Source: Dysidea avara
Lineage: Eukaryota; Porifera; Demospongiae; Dictyoceratida; Dysideidae
DNA: 64,000 nt
Assembly: GCF_963678975.1 (NCBI RefSeq)
Contig: NC_089275.1
Coordinates: forward strand, 14,353,682-14,417,681
Reading direction: 5' to 3'
Numbering within the stretch: the stretch's first letter is position 1; each line of letters begins with the position of its first letter. The notes below the pieces were generated by a model that was not told the DNA's origin, searched no databases, and saw only the letters and a program-made list of their open reading frames with translations. The position numbers and the translations under genes are program-made. Of the stretch, positions 10,129 to 20,800 are shown in pieces.

Positions 10129-12581
10129 ATGGCACTGAGTAAACCATCGATCAAAGAACAGGTTTCCTTTGTACTATCACCTTCAGAGGAATTTAATTGC
10201 CCGATTTGTTTAAGCATTCTATCTGAACCATATCTTACTGCTTGTTGTGGCAACCATTTCTGTGAGCCATGTGTTGTCTCGGTGAAGAAGAACAGTGGAA
10301 AGTGTCCCATATGCCGAACTACACCGTTAAATGGATTCATCAATAAACATTTTAGGAGAAAATTACACGACCTACAGGTTTCTGTATTGCGTGTATAAAG
10401 GAAAGGGCTGTGAGTGGATAGGGGATTATGGAAAGATTGAGAAGCACTTAGACCTAGAGAAAGAAAATGGTGAGTGTCAATTTGTTACGGTAAAATGCCC
10501 TCTGTCAATACATTAATTCCAAGAAAATCTATTACCAACCATGTTAATAAGATTTGCAAGTATCAGGGGCGGATCCAGGGGAGGGGCTTTGGGGGCTGAA
10601 GCCCCCCCCCCTTCATATTTAGGTTTTACTTGATCAATATGCTGAGTATTGTAATGAAATTTTGTCTTAGCATAATTATATGATCACTAATAATACAAAT
10701 ACTCATAAAACCACCTTATAAACATCTTTCCAAGGTATTATCAGTGGATTTATGCTAAAGTTTATGCAACAAGGACCCGGATCAGCATTGGAGGTGTACA
10801 AGATCGAGATACTCTAATAGAGCAGTCAGCTAACTACTCTAATAGAACATTCACTAGAAACATGTAGTTGGTTCTGTTATGGAATTTTTCCAAATCTGCC
10901 TGCACCTATACATACAATGAAGTGCATTGGTCTGTTTGAAGGGTTTCATTCATCTACTTGTGTAGTTAATATGTATGGCAATACTTAATTTGTGCTCTCA
11001 GATTCAATCTTGTATTGTTCAAATTTCAAAATTTTCCACTTTCGGCATTCTTATTCTAACATGCACCTATTCAGTGTTGTGCAATTGTGAGAGGGGTACA
11101 TCATGTACTTGGTTGTCTGTACCTACCCAAACTTTTCCATTAGCAAAATGCTTCAGAGAGCCACACCTATAATCTAAAGGCAGTATATAAAATATCTACA
11201 GGTGTGAATTTTATGTGGAAAAGTCTCCCAATTGCAGTATTTTAGCATCTATTTTTCAAAATTTTCCTGGGGGGGCATGCCCCCAGACCCCTCTAGTTCC
11301 AGCACGCTTCACATGCTGGGAAGTGTGCTTCACACACCTATACCCAAGAGATTAGTACCTTGAGTTAGCCCCCCCTTTTATAAATCCTAGATCCGCCCCT
11401 GAGTATCGTCAGTTTTCTTGCAAATTCTGTGGTTTCCTGTCAACCTATGAGGTAGTTACCACTCTGCATAATGATGACTGCTTGAAGTATCCAGTCCCCT
11501 GCCCTAATCGTTGCTCAAATCAACATATCCTCGTATTGAGCTTAAAGATCACATTGATGAATGTCCAGAGCAAGAAATACAGTGTACATTTAGTGAAATG
11601 GGCTGCAAAGAAAAGCTTAAGCGTCGAATGTTACAGCAACACTTGGTGGATGGTGTAATTTTGCATCAAACGGTGATGTGTGCAGTGTTAACTGAAAAAG
11701 TCAAGCTGTATGCCAATGACAAAACTGCCCTTGAGAAAAAGCTTTCTGCACAAGATGTTATAATCAAGAATCTACGAAAAGATAAAGAAGAACTTGAACA
11801 AAAGGTTGATCATCTCACAGAGGAGATAGATAACCTAAAGCCAAAAAAAGATTTTTGGCTTGAAAACCTAAAATTTATGGCATCTAAAATGCGAGTAACA
11901 AACTGGCCACTCTATTTATGTAAAATAGTTGAGGTAGCTACTATTGAGCCATTTGTACCTGTTGTCTTGAAAGTTCAATTACATATTACTAAAGAGCATA
12001 GGTTGAACAACAGTGGCCCTACGTATCACTATATATCAACGCTCTATAACTGTATGCCCTTTTATAGCCATTCCAAAGGCTACAAACTGCAGTTGTCTGC
12101 AAAAGTTGCCTGTCACTGTCCTACCTGTCCAAAAATGTGTTTTATTCATGGTTATAGACTAAACAATCTGAGCTTATCGGTTGAGGTGCATGTTATACAG
12201 GGTGAGCATGATGTAGACCTCAAATGGCCTTATAAAAAGATGATTAGAGTAACCCTTTTGAATAAAGAAACTGATGATGGTCACTGCACACTTATGCAAG
12301 AGTGCAAGTCAAATTGTGAAGGATTTGAAGTTTCACAAGGTAAAGCTAAACAACCTGAACAGCTTTTGTATATGCAGTTGGCAACAGCACTGTCAACACA
12401 TGGCATTTATCTGCCTCAAGATTTTGATGGTTCAAGCAACCATTCTGATGAGATACTTTTTCCTCTGAACTTAAAAGACGAATTTGTGAATTGTAGGCCA
12501 CACGTATCTGCTGAACAATATTCAAGCAGCAAATATATTGGAGAATGTCAAAAGGATTTTTATGTACAAGTCACCTTGTAA
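10129..12581 (+). pseudogene. TRAF-type gene (RING, zinc fingers, coiled coil, MATH), disrupted
   Basis: TRAF proteins are cytoplasmic E3 ligases or adaptors in receptor signalling. The start at 10129 gives a RING finger (CPIC...HFCEPC...CPIC, residues 24-65). TRAF-type zinc fingers follow, then a coiled coil (11680-11860) and a MATH-like fold with SHSKGYKLQLS and GEHDVDLKWP, ending at TAA 12579-12581. The reading frame is broken. There is a one-base shift near 10380, a TAA at 10514-10516, a second shift near 10520 and a third near 11521. An 838-bp transposon lies at 10564-11401. Removing that element and one AGTAT copy restores the local frame (ICKY then RQFSCKFCG). The shifts fall in short A or T runs, so sequencing error is possible, but the stop and insertion favour a decaying gene. 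There are no introns, unlike its neighbours. Confidence 0.82.
10564..11401. mobile_element. Non-autonomous CAGGGGCGGATC transposon inside TRAF coding sequence
   Basis: The ends CAGGGGCGGATCCAGG and CCTAGATCCGCCCCTG are inverted repeats. The flanks AGTAT (10559-10563 and 11402-11406) are a perfect 5-bp target duplication. Inside are two copies of the ATACTCTAATAGARCAGTC motif (10810, 10836) and a GGGGGCATGCCCCC palindrome. There is no transposase. Ends of this type occur in hAT-like MITEs. The 5-bp duplication is shorter than the usual hAT 8 bp. Confidence 0.85.
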
Positions 12582-13566
12582 ACTAGCTATACTATATTAT
12601 GCATATTAGAGCACACTGATTTTATACTAATGTACAACATGTACATGTGATCATGTGTACTGTGAACAAAGTATTTTGATTGTGATTCGTCAGCATGTGC
12701 CAGTATGCATGATTTCTTAGCTAACCATACAACAATGTGTTTCAGCATGCGATAATGAGAATAGTTCTTTTTCTCTTTTCACACTTACCACACTGTATAA
12801 TATGTGTAGTGCTATGTGAACTAGCTGTTACATATGTTACTAGTAGCTAATCTGATATAGCTACAGTGCATATTGTCCCACTGATAAGTACGTACACATA
12901 CCTGTGAATACTATAACAGTAAAATTTCCAGTATATTGGCAAGCATGTATTGATTCAGCCATGGTAAAAATGCAATGCTGATCACTTTCTGCAATTGTAA
13001 AGCCAGACTGTTGAGTGATGAACTGGATTTATTGTTGACACCAAAAGTTGTCCTATAAGATTGCAAGTATACAGGACAGAGATACTATACGTAAGAACAA
13101 AAAGTTGAAGTATTCTGTGTAGAGCTAAGCAGGCAGTGTGAAAGTTACTGGTATAGGTTACATGATAATTTGGATCCATCCTTTAGAGGATCTCAGTCAA
13201 CATTACATCAGACCTGGCATAATTGAAGGGTACAAATGTACTGTAGTGAGACAGAAGCTAACTGCAGAGTGCAGAATAATATGGAGATGTTTGATGCTGT
13301 CAGGGTGTTTGAGCTAGGATAAGTGGTATACAACAGTGCAACATGTTCACCCTTCAACAGTATTTTTATTTCCACAAGGAACATATGGCTGTAACCAACA
13401 ATTATGGTACTGAAAAGAGAAAGATGAGATTTATAACAAATTTGTGTGTGTGTGTGTGTAGTTGTGTATGTATTTAGTATGTGGATATATGGCATACGGG
13501 TTTACAACTTACAGCTAGGATAATAGACTGCACCTTCGTATGTAGCTAGCATTATAACATTCACAT
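12582..13566. other. Spacer after TRAF pseudogene
   Basis: There is a short (TG)n tract at about 13441-13460. I see no exon here. The minus-strand ORFs of this stretch lack recognisable domains and splice context. Confidence 0.4.
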
Positions 13567-14101
13567 TGTAAAAAGTATCCTGTGCCAAAAACAGCCCAGC
13601 TGTAAAAAAAGGCGAGGCCAAGAATGCACAAGTACATGTTCATGGAGTGCTTGCAATAAAAACAATACTACTGAGATGATAAAAGATGATTACACTGCAT
13701 TGTTACCAAACTTAGTTTAACTAAAAATTTACAATTGGTTTCTACTTGGCCATCTTTTAATTTTAATATACAGTGCAAGAAGATGGCCAAGTAGAAACCA
13801 ATTGTGAATTTTTAGTTAAATTAATTTTGGTAACAATGCAGTGTAATCATCTTTTATCATCTCAGTAGTATTGTTTATATTGCAAGCACACATGCACAGC
13901 TAGTTGGATGTGATAATGTGAAGCATATAGAAAATGAATGCATAAAAGTGCCTATACTGTAAATGCTTTCTTGGCCAGATTTTGATATCATGTCTTTTGG
14001 TTGTAGTTACTCCATGAACATGTACAGTGTACTTGTGCATTCTTGGCCTCGCCTTTTTTTACAGCTGGGCTGTTTTTGGCACAGGATATCACTACTTTTT
14101 G
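13567..14101. mobile_element. Long palindromic MITE (ACAAAAAGNAGTGATATC family)
   Basis: Two arms of about 200-250 bp are inverted repeats. The left reads TATCCTGTGCCAAAAACAGC and the right ends GGCACAGGATATCACTAC. Next to each end is the family signature CTGTAAAAAAAGG / CCTTTTTTTACAG. Relatives are at 27418-28351, 38850-39285 and 46213-46552. Non-coding. Confidence 0.8.
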
Positions 14102-14386
14102 TAGAATGGAGAGCATACAGTTACTGAAGATTGGCTATTATATTACATAGGAGACACTGCATGCATGCATGCATAATAACAGCTTCAGTATGAGATTAGC
14201 TACGTAGTTAAATCAGTAGCAAAAGCTTCAAGTTCAGTGTTTAGAAGCACTACTAAAAGTGACTTGCTAAGAGAAAACTCGTTCAAACCGTTCAAATTTC
14301 CCTCAAGGACTCACGTGATATTTTGCGTGATGTTCACGTGAAAATAAGAACCGGGGATAGTGTGAGGGATAGTGACAAAGTTGAGG

Positions 14387-14662
14387 CTACCATCTTAATG
14401 TTTCTTCCTGAAGCGGTGGATTGGTGATATAACTATAGTCTGTGTGCGTAACAAGTGGAGGCGAATCGGCTGCGAGTTGTTGCTGAATGGCGAGACTAGC
14501 TGAATGTATGCCTCGGAATGGACTTGACTTGAAGGCGCTGAATGCATCACACTGATTCTCCCAATGAATTTCCAAGTAAGTTCGTGTATAAGTCATTGTA
14601 AACAGATATATAACTACCGTCGTAATCAGTTTTAGACTGGAATCCCCCATGGGCCACGCCAT
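14387..14662 (-). CDS. Uncertain 91-residue reading frame with hydrophobic N-terminus
   Basis: The frame starts ATG at 14662 on the minus strand and has a hydrophobic stretch (LITTVVIYLFTMTY) near the start that could be a signal or membrane segment. A GT-like donor (AAGATG then gtagcc) sits at its end. No domain is recognised and no second exon was found. It may be a first exon or chance. Confidence 0.2.
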   Translation of the reverse strand: MAWPMGDSSLKLITTVVIYLFTMTYTRTYLEIHWENQCDAFSAFKSSPFRGIHSASLAIQQQLAADSPPLVTHTDYSYITNPPLQEETLRW

Positions 14663-14737
14663 AGTAGCTTCCTGGGATTATATGTATATGCTTTTCGGTA
14701 GGCCAGATCCTTGTAGCTGGCTTGTTCTAGCAGCTGT

Positions 14738-15046
14738 GTGGGTCAGACCGCGAACAAGTTGAGCTGAACCCTAGTGAGAAAACAGCTAAAAATGAAAGAC
14801 TTTTTCTCAACAGTTCAACCAACCAGATGGTTGGTGATGACAACGAAGTTGTCAAGAGCAGACAATTGCTTCCATCAACAGTTCAAGACTATATACTTTT
14901 ATGGCTTCCTCTAATGTATGATGAAATCTTTGGCTATAAATAATGTGTCAGGCATTTGAATGATTAGCAAGTAAGTCAATACTACAAAACTAATAAGTTA
15001 ATATTTTTGAGGGCTCAGCTCAATGCGTACATACAGTATACCATAA
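14738..15046. mobile_element. Probable inverted-repeat MITE with GAGCTGA...TCAGCTC ends
   Basis: The left end has GAACAAGTTGAGCTGAACCC and the right has GGGCTCAGCTCAATGCGTAC, which are diverged inverted repeats. They resemble the ends at 30920-31294. No target duplication was resolved. Confidence 0.45.
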
Positions 15047-15394
15047 TTACTATGCATCGATTGATTGATGTGATAATAATATAAGCAGATCTGAGACAAC
15101 CATGGACCCTACTATATAGTAACTGGGCAGACATATAGAGTTATGTATACTCTGATGTAATTGCTGAGCATTGTAGTTTGCCAATGGTCAAAGCTAAATT
15201 AACCATTTTAGATAGCTTTTTGTGATGTTGAAGGTGTTAGGCAAACTCCAGTTAGGGGCAGGCAATAAAAGATTATTTTTCAAAACAGGAGAGGAACATG
15301 CTTAGGCCCGCAAAGTACAGGCTTAGTCTACTTACCCCAGTAGATGCACCATATTATATATAATTATAATGCACATATCAACATATTTCCCTAC

Positions 15395-15680
15395 TAACCC
15401 CCTCTTCGGGCATATATAGATAGGGCTATAGTGGGCACAACTGAATGTTAAATGCCCCATGGTGGGACAAACCTATTGTGTTAAATCCCCACCATTGGCT
15501 CCAGTTGCAACGTGGGAGATTTGACAGCGTAGAAAAAAATACTTGGGTGCTTAATGAATGATTGTCAAATGTCCCATAGTGAAGCAGCAGTTTTATGTCA
15601 ATTCACCTTGTGAAGCCCCACTTACATCCAAGGGGAGTGGTAGGGTAACACATTGGTAGGTGCATAATGGGTTTGCATCA
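15395..15680. repeat. Dispersed repeat, copy 1 (CCCTCTTCGGGCATATAT)
   Basis: A block from CCCCCTCTTCGGGCATATAT to GGTAGGTGCATAATG is found again at about 22553-22850 with clear similarity throughout. Within it AATCCCCACCATTGG and TGCCCCATRGTGGG recur. No coding frame and no clear terminal repeats. Confidence 0.65.
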
Positions 15681-16635
15681 TAAACCTTGTGTTGAAATGT
15701 AGTCTGTCTTGCTTTTTTCAGCTAATGTGCTTATCCTCAAACAATCAGGACTGGAAAAACTACAAATTGTCTTCTACTTTTATCTATCAACTATCCAATC
15801 ACTGCTAGTTTATTAAAATTTCCTTTGCTGTTGTAACTTGATTACCATTATGCTATAACCATGAGTCCCTCCTAGTTTATATGTCTCCTAGCAACAAATA
15901 TTGTTAACAATGTAGGTGAGAACCACAAAAGAAGTCGAGTAATATACTCCAAAATTGGTCATCAATTGCTGCAGTATGCTGAATACATCTTGGGAATGAC
16001 TATGTTGGATGCTCACTTTAACAATAATCATAATAGTGGAAGAAAGACATGTTCGTCTGACTATGATTACACATTTTTAGTTAGCTGTACCTTACCATAC
16101 TGTGTCCCTTTCTGTATATGCAGGGTGGATACTGATGTTGTGACTGTTGGCGGGTGAGTTTATGGTCAATGGACAAATCACGCAAATGGTGAAGAAAACA
16201 TAATATGTGGTACCAAGACCCCACTACTATAATATGAACTCTTGGTGGTACTTCATAGTCAAACACTAGTGTATCTGGCTTCTTGTGCTATTGTAGTCTT
16301 TTTTTTTTATGGGATTATCATAATGTAAATGTTTACTATTACAATATATCATGCTATCATTAAAGAGTTTCTATAATTATGGGTGGTTGCATGAGTGTCT
16401 ACGAAGTGCTGTGACTGAAAGGTGATACGTTGGTGCTGCATGGCTTTTTAAGTCAACACTGAAGTTTCACAGGCACTGAAGAACTGGAGCGGAATTAGAG
16501 ACGTGCACGGGTAATGTAGCAGTAAATTACTTCAACTGTATCACTACAGCGGGTATGAAACAGCTGGCTATAGCTAGCTATGTACGGCCCTGCATGGGCC
16601 GGAGTCAGGTCACGCCGACGAGTCAGTGGAGGCAT
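15681..16635. other. Spacer with weak exon candidates
   Basis: A frame from about 15917 to 16155 is open, and the stretch 16124-16153 has a pyrimidine-rich acceptor (ctttctgtatatgcag) and a strong donor, gtgagt. Its phase does not join the first certain exon of RGS copy B, so I do not assign it. Confidence 0.25.
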
Positions 16636-16757
16636 AGTCTCGCGTGGCCAGACCACTATTTTCTTCGGGGTAGCGCTCCCTCGAAAAAGGGAGCGCTTAT
16701 AATCTCTAATCGATAAGCGCCACCCCGAAGAAAATAGTGGTCTGGCCACGCGAGACT
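16636..16757. mobile_element. Short palindromic MITE with AGTCTCGCGTGGCCAGACC ends
   Basis: Inverted repeats of about 36 bp (16636-16671 and 16722-16757) contain the sequence GTGGCCAGACCACTATTTTC and its complement. The loop holds a second small palindrome, GGGAGCGCT. A flanking TA on both sides fits a TA target. The total is 122 bp. Confidence 0.75.
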
Positions 16758-17841
16758 AGTGAAGGCATACCGCGGCGAAATTAAAACAAATCAGTGACTG
16801 CTCACAATTAAACCAAGAGTTGACAAATCGGCCAGCTCGCTATGGCTAATGACCTTACCCACTTCCACACTGTTTGGGTTTGGGAAATGAGGCGGGCGCC
16901 CACACCTCGACGTCATGGTGGCAAGTTTGAATCTTCAAAGAGCACAAAAGCGATCTCATAAATTAACAAACAACTTTTAGCGAATAAATGTACAGATACA
17001 CTGTGTAAAAAGCCCCTAATAGCCGCAGCCTTTTTACAATACGACTTCATGGTTGAAGGAAAATCGCTTCAATGGGATGCGATGACGAAGAAAATGAAAA
17101 AAAGAACGATGCACATTTGAATAAATAATTTAATTAACGCATGGTAAATGGGTGGGCGATAGAACAAACTACTCCAACAATTCGCCTGACTTTTCGTGTG
17201 GTAGTTACTCATTATACAAAGGTTACATCTGGTTTCGAGGTGGAATCTTTTAGTAAGCCTGAGATTTCGCCATGCGGATTTTAAAAGATTGCGTAATAGA
17301 TTCCTCATGTAAATGACTCACAGTAGTGGTCGCGTGTTTATTAATTTTGTGGGCGCGCGCTTTGTGCTTCTCATTATCGTGAGTCTTGATAAACCTTCTG
17401 TACCAGATGAAAATTATTGAGTATGAAGTACAAAACAAAGGAGTTTAAAATGTACAGATACAGTGGCAAACACTGGCAGAGAATTACACATGCATACTTG
17501 TTAATGGCACATGCTTTAGAAGTCTTATAATGGTCACAAATCACAGTATTTCTTTGATGATATTTTACCTATGTATATATAATTTTTGGCTTGTGAAATG
17601 TTGTTATATAATGCTTTCTACCCTACTGTATATATTTGCTTGATAATGTGTGTTTACTATGGAACATGAAATTGATACTGACGCCTGTGGTTTTGGTACA
17701 TAGCAGCTATTACTATATGTGCCAGTTAAAAGATAAGTGAGATGAAGACTAGGAAAGTGTCATGTCCTGCCCACACCAACTGGTGTTCATGTGTGAAAAC
17801 TTCATCATTTGTTTAGCATATACTATACTGTTTTTTTATAG
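16758..17841. other. Spacer upstream of RGS copy B
   Basis: No supported exon or repeat. If copy B starts at the 45-nt exon at 17842, its promoter would lie here. I saw no clear core promoter. Confidence 0.3.
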
Positions 17842-17886
17842 ATGGATACATTTTTTTCTGTTAGAGAACGGTCAAGTGTATCCAAG
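17842..17886 (+). CDS. Possible small first exon of RGS copy B
   Basis: Between acceptor-like ctgtttttttatag and donor gtacag, 45 nt encode MDTFFSVRERSSVSK and join the next exon in phase 0. If a transcript starts upstream, the ATG at 17842 could be the start codon. Length and isolation keep this tentative. Confidence 0.4.
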
Positions 17887-20800
17887 GTACAGTGCTGTAT
17901 CACAGTTTTGTAATATATATCTGGTGAATGTTGGTAAAATTTTATCTGTTATAGCTATTTGGGCACTTACGTAATATATGTAATATTTTGTGAATTTTGC
18001 CAATACCAGGAGCAAGAGTGTTCTAATGAATGGTTAGGTTGTCCCACTCTTGACTGTGCCAACCCATTATATAAAGAATTTGGGGGGAATGCTCATCTGT
18101 TCTCTGCTGATTATGATGGGCGTTGGACACTGCCAGATGTACTAGCAGATAGCACTGAACTTCAGTACTTTAAGGTAAATTACAGGTACATTATATTATT
18201 ACTATCATATGTTTTTTTACTGAACATCCAAAGTTTCTTGCCAGAATATACATGTAACTCACTTCAATGATTCAGTTACAATGAAGCTGCTGAATGAACA
18301 TAGATTGTATTTTCATCAGTGACTTTAATTATTGGGACACTCCTTTATATGGGTCTTGAAGATTTTCAGTGGTAGCACTACTACAGTAGAAGTCATGCTG
18401 GCAATATCTGCATACTAGTGGCTGGCTTTAGTTGATTATTCTGGTGTTACAGATTGTTATAAAATTTAGATGACGTTATTGAAATGTGCTCATTAGCAGA
18501 AATTTGTTCAAACTTGAACGCTCTATTAGAGAGTTTTATTATAGTAATTTTGTGGATTTCAGTTAATTGAAGGTAAACGATCATGTTACAGTAGCTTACT
18601 ATACCACGATCCATTAGAAGACTACAAAATGCACCATAAGTGGTAATAAATTCATTGGTGGTATGATTCACGTTAAGAAAATCCTCGGCGATAGGTATTT
18701 ACCACACATGACCACGGATGTCGCCGAAAGCCATATGAACACGCTTAGCATTTCTAAGGATTTAATTAAGCAGACATACCATAATGAACCACCACTCAAG
18801 GATCCACTGTATACTGAAGTTAGATCTACAACTATACTGGAGATGCAAGTTGAATTACGACAAAACTCCCTAATAGAGTAGTCACTTCATTTCTGCTAAT
18901 GTATATAAAGCTTGTTGATATTGCTGTGTGGATTCTTCAAGAAAATACATTTTAATTTGAAGGAATCCAGCAGCAAAAATAGTGAAACAAAGGATAGTAT
19001 TATAGCATAGCTATTATATGTGACAAAATTTGACCTACATACCACCATTTGTAAAACTAATTTAAAAGTAGGGATTTTCCACATAACTATGTTGTAATGA
19101 TCATCATCATTCATAATGACCACTGCTTTTTGTTGCTGGATTCCTTATTTTATTTAATCATTTTAAATGTACTGTTTTAAGGCTATGATACTACATGCAT
19201 GTGCGCCATGCTGTTGCCAAGTTAAGAGTTTGTAGTAGGTATTATTTGTAAGAGAAATTGTCTAACTAGAGTGTGGCTGTCAAACTTAGTACTACAGGTC
19301 AAATACCAATGTTCCACTCTGTTCTCCACAATGATACTAGGCTTCGTCATATGATAACTGCAGGACTTAAAGGTGCTGACCTGTGTTAAATATGCAAAGT
19401 CTTTGTATTCAAGAAAAAACAGCAAGGTGTTGATTCTTTACTTGTAACAGTGGGATATACTGACAGTAAGACATTCTTCTCCATACAAATATTATAAACT
19501 CTTAATTGGCATGGATGGCTGTTGCAATATGATGGTGACTGCTTTATTAAGAGTTTCACTGCTTATGTCGAGTCAGTTATGCAATAGATTAAGGGGTGTG
19601 GTTGCCATCAATTGTCTTGCAGCTAGATAGTTTAAAGGTACAGTCACAGAGGTCTGGTTATTTAAGGGCAGGGTTGATCCCCAAATGTAAGCAGTATATT
19701 GAAGCAAGATACTCTGGATCAACTACTGTACTATAGATTTGCACAAAGATACAGTGTCAAATTTTTCATGGAACTAGTGTTGAAATGAAATGTAACGTAT
19801 ATCAGCTACTGTAGTTATACCTGTACAAGTAGTTGCTACATTCATACCAAGTAGTGCAATGTTGTACCACTACCTTGTTTGTACACATTGGCTTAGTACC
19901 ATCATACATGTCATAATTATTATCTGCAAAATAGAAGGATTTAGTAGAGAAGGCAACAAAGAGGCATTTCTAAACAATGACGTGAAATTGCAACAGGAAA
20001 AAAAACTATCTCGCCAATACCATAGCTAGCACAATAAACTTGGGACATTCACATTTACATTCAAGCAGTTATGACTAAAAAATGCATTGAAGAAAGTGTA
20101 ACAGCCAATATTCCTAACACAAGTGTTGAAAAATGCAATTAAAAACCAAATAAACAGTAGTCCAGTTCAGTGACTGGGGATGCACTACAGTTTTATTTAG
20201 CCGATGGTGTTGTGACTGGTTTTGGCTAGTAGGCAGACTATAAAATTGGATTATCTATAGTGATTTTAAAATAGCCAATACTTAATCTTCTAGAGGCAGA
20301 TCCAGAGGGAGGCACAGGGGGCACATGTCCCCTCCCCCAACTCCTTCCTTCATCTCTTTCAAAAAAAACATTCCATACAAGATTAAGATACTCTAATAGA
20401 GCAGTCAATCACTCTAATAAAGCTGTCTTCATGAGGCAGTGTAGCTTAACTATGAAGCTATAATAAAAATCTTTACAATATATACATTTGGTAAAGGACA
20501 GCCGTTCAGCCATTATTGCTATGACCTTTTTTTTGCTCTTCAACTTTTCAGCGATGTGCCCCCCCTTCTCCAAACTCTGGATCTGCCCCTGCCTTCTGTA
20601 AGTGTTTTCTTGTTTTTATCGATTTATGTTAGATGCACTAAGACTCTTCTGTAATATACTTTTCATCATGTGTAATGAATATTTCTATAATGCTTTTTGT
20701 TGTTTTGGTAGATGACCTTTATCCCTGCTATATTAAACATTAAGTATACCATGCTGTATGATAGTAATACTTTTTTATACAGAATAATTTACCAATGATT

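Noticed and set aside
10101-10343. Minus-strand frame over the RING exon
   Set aside because: It is antisense of a clear RING finger with correctly spaced Cys and His.
18663-18881. 72-codon plus-strand frame in an RGS intron
   Set aside because: No domain, and no splice sites that keep the RGS frame. Probably chance or an old repeat remnant.
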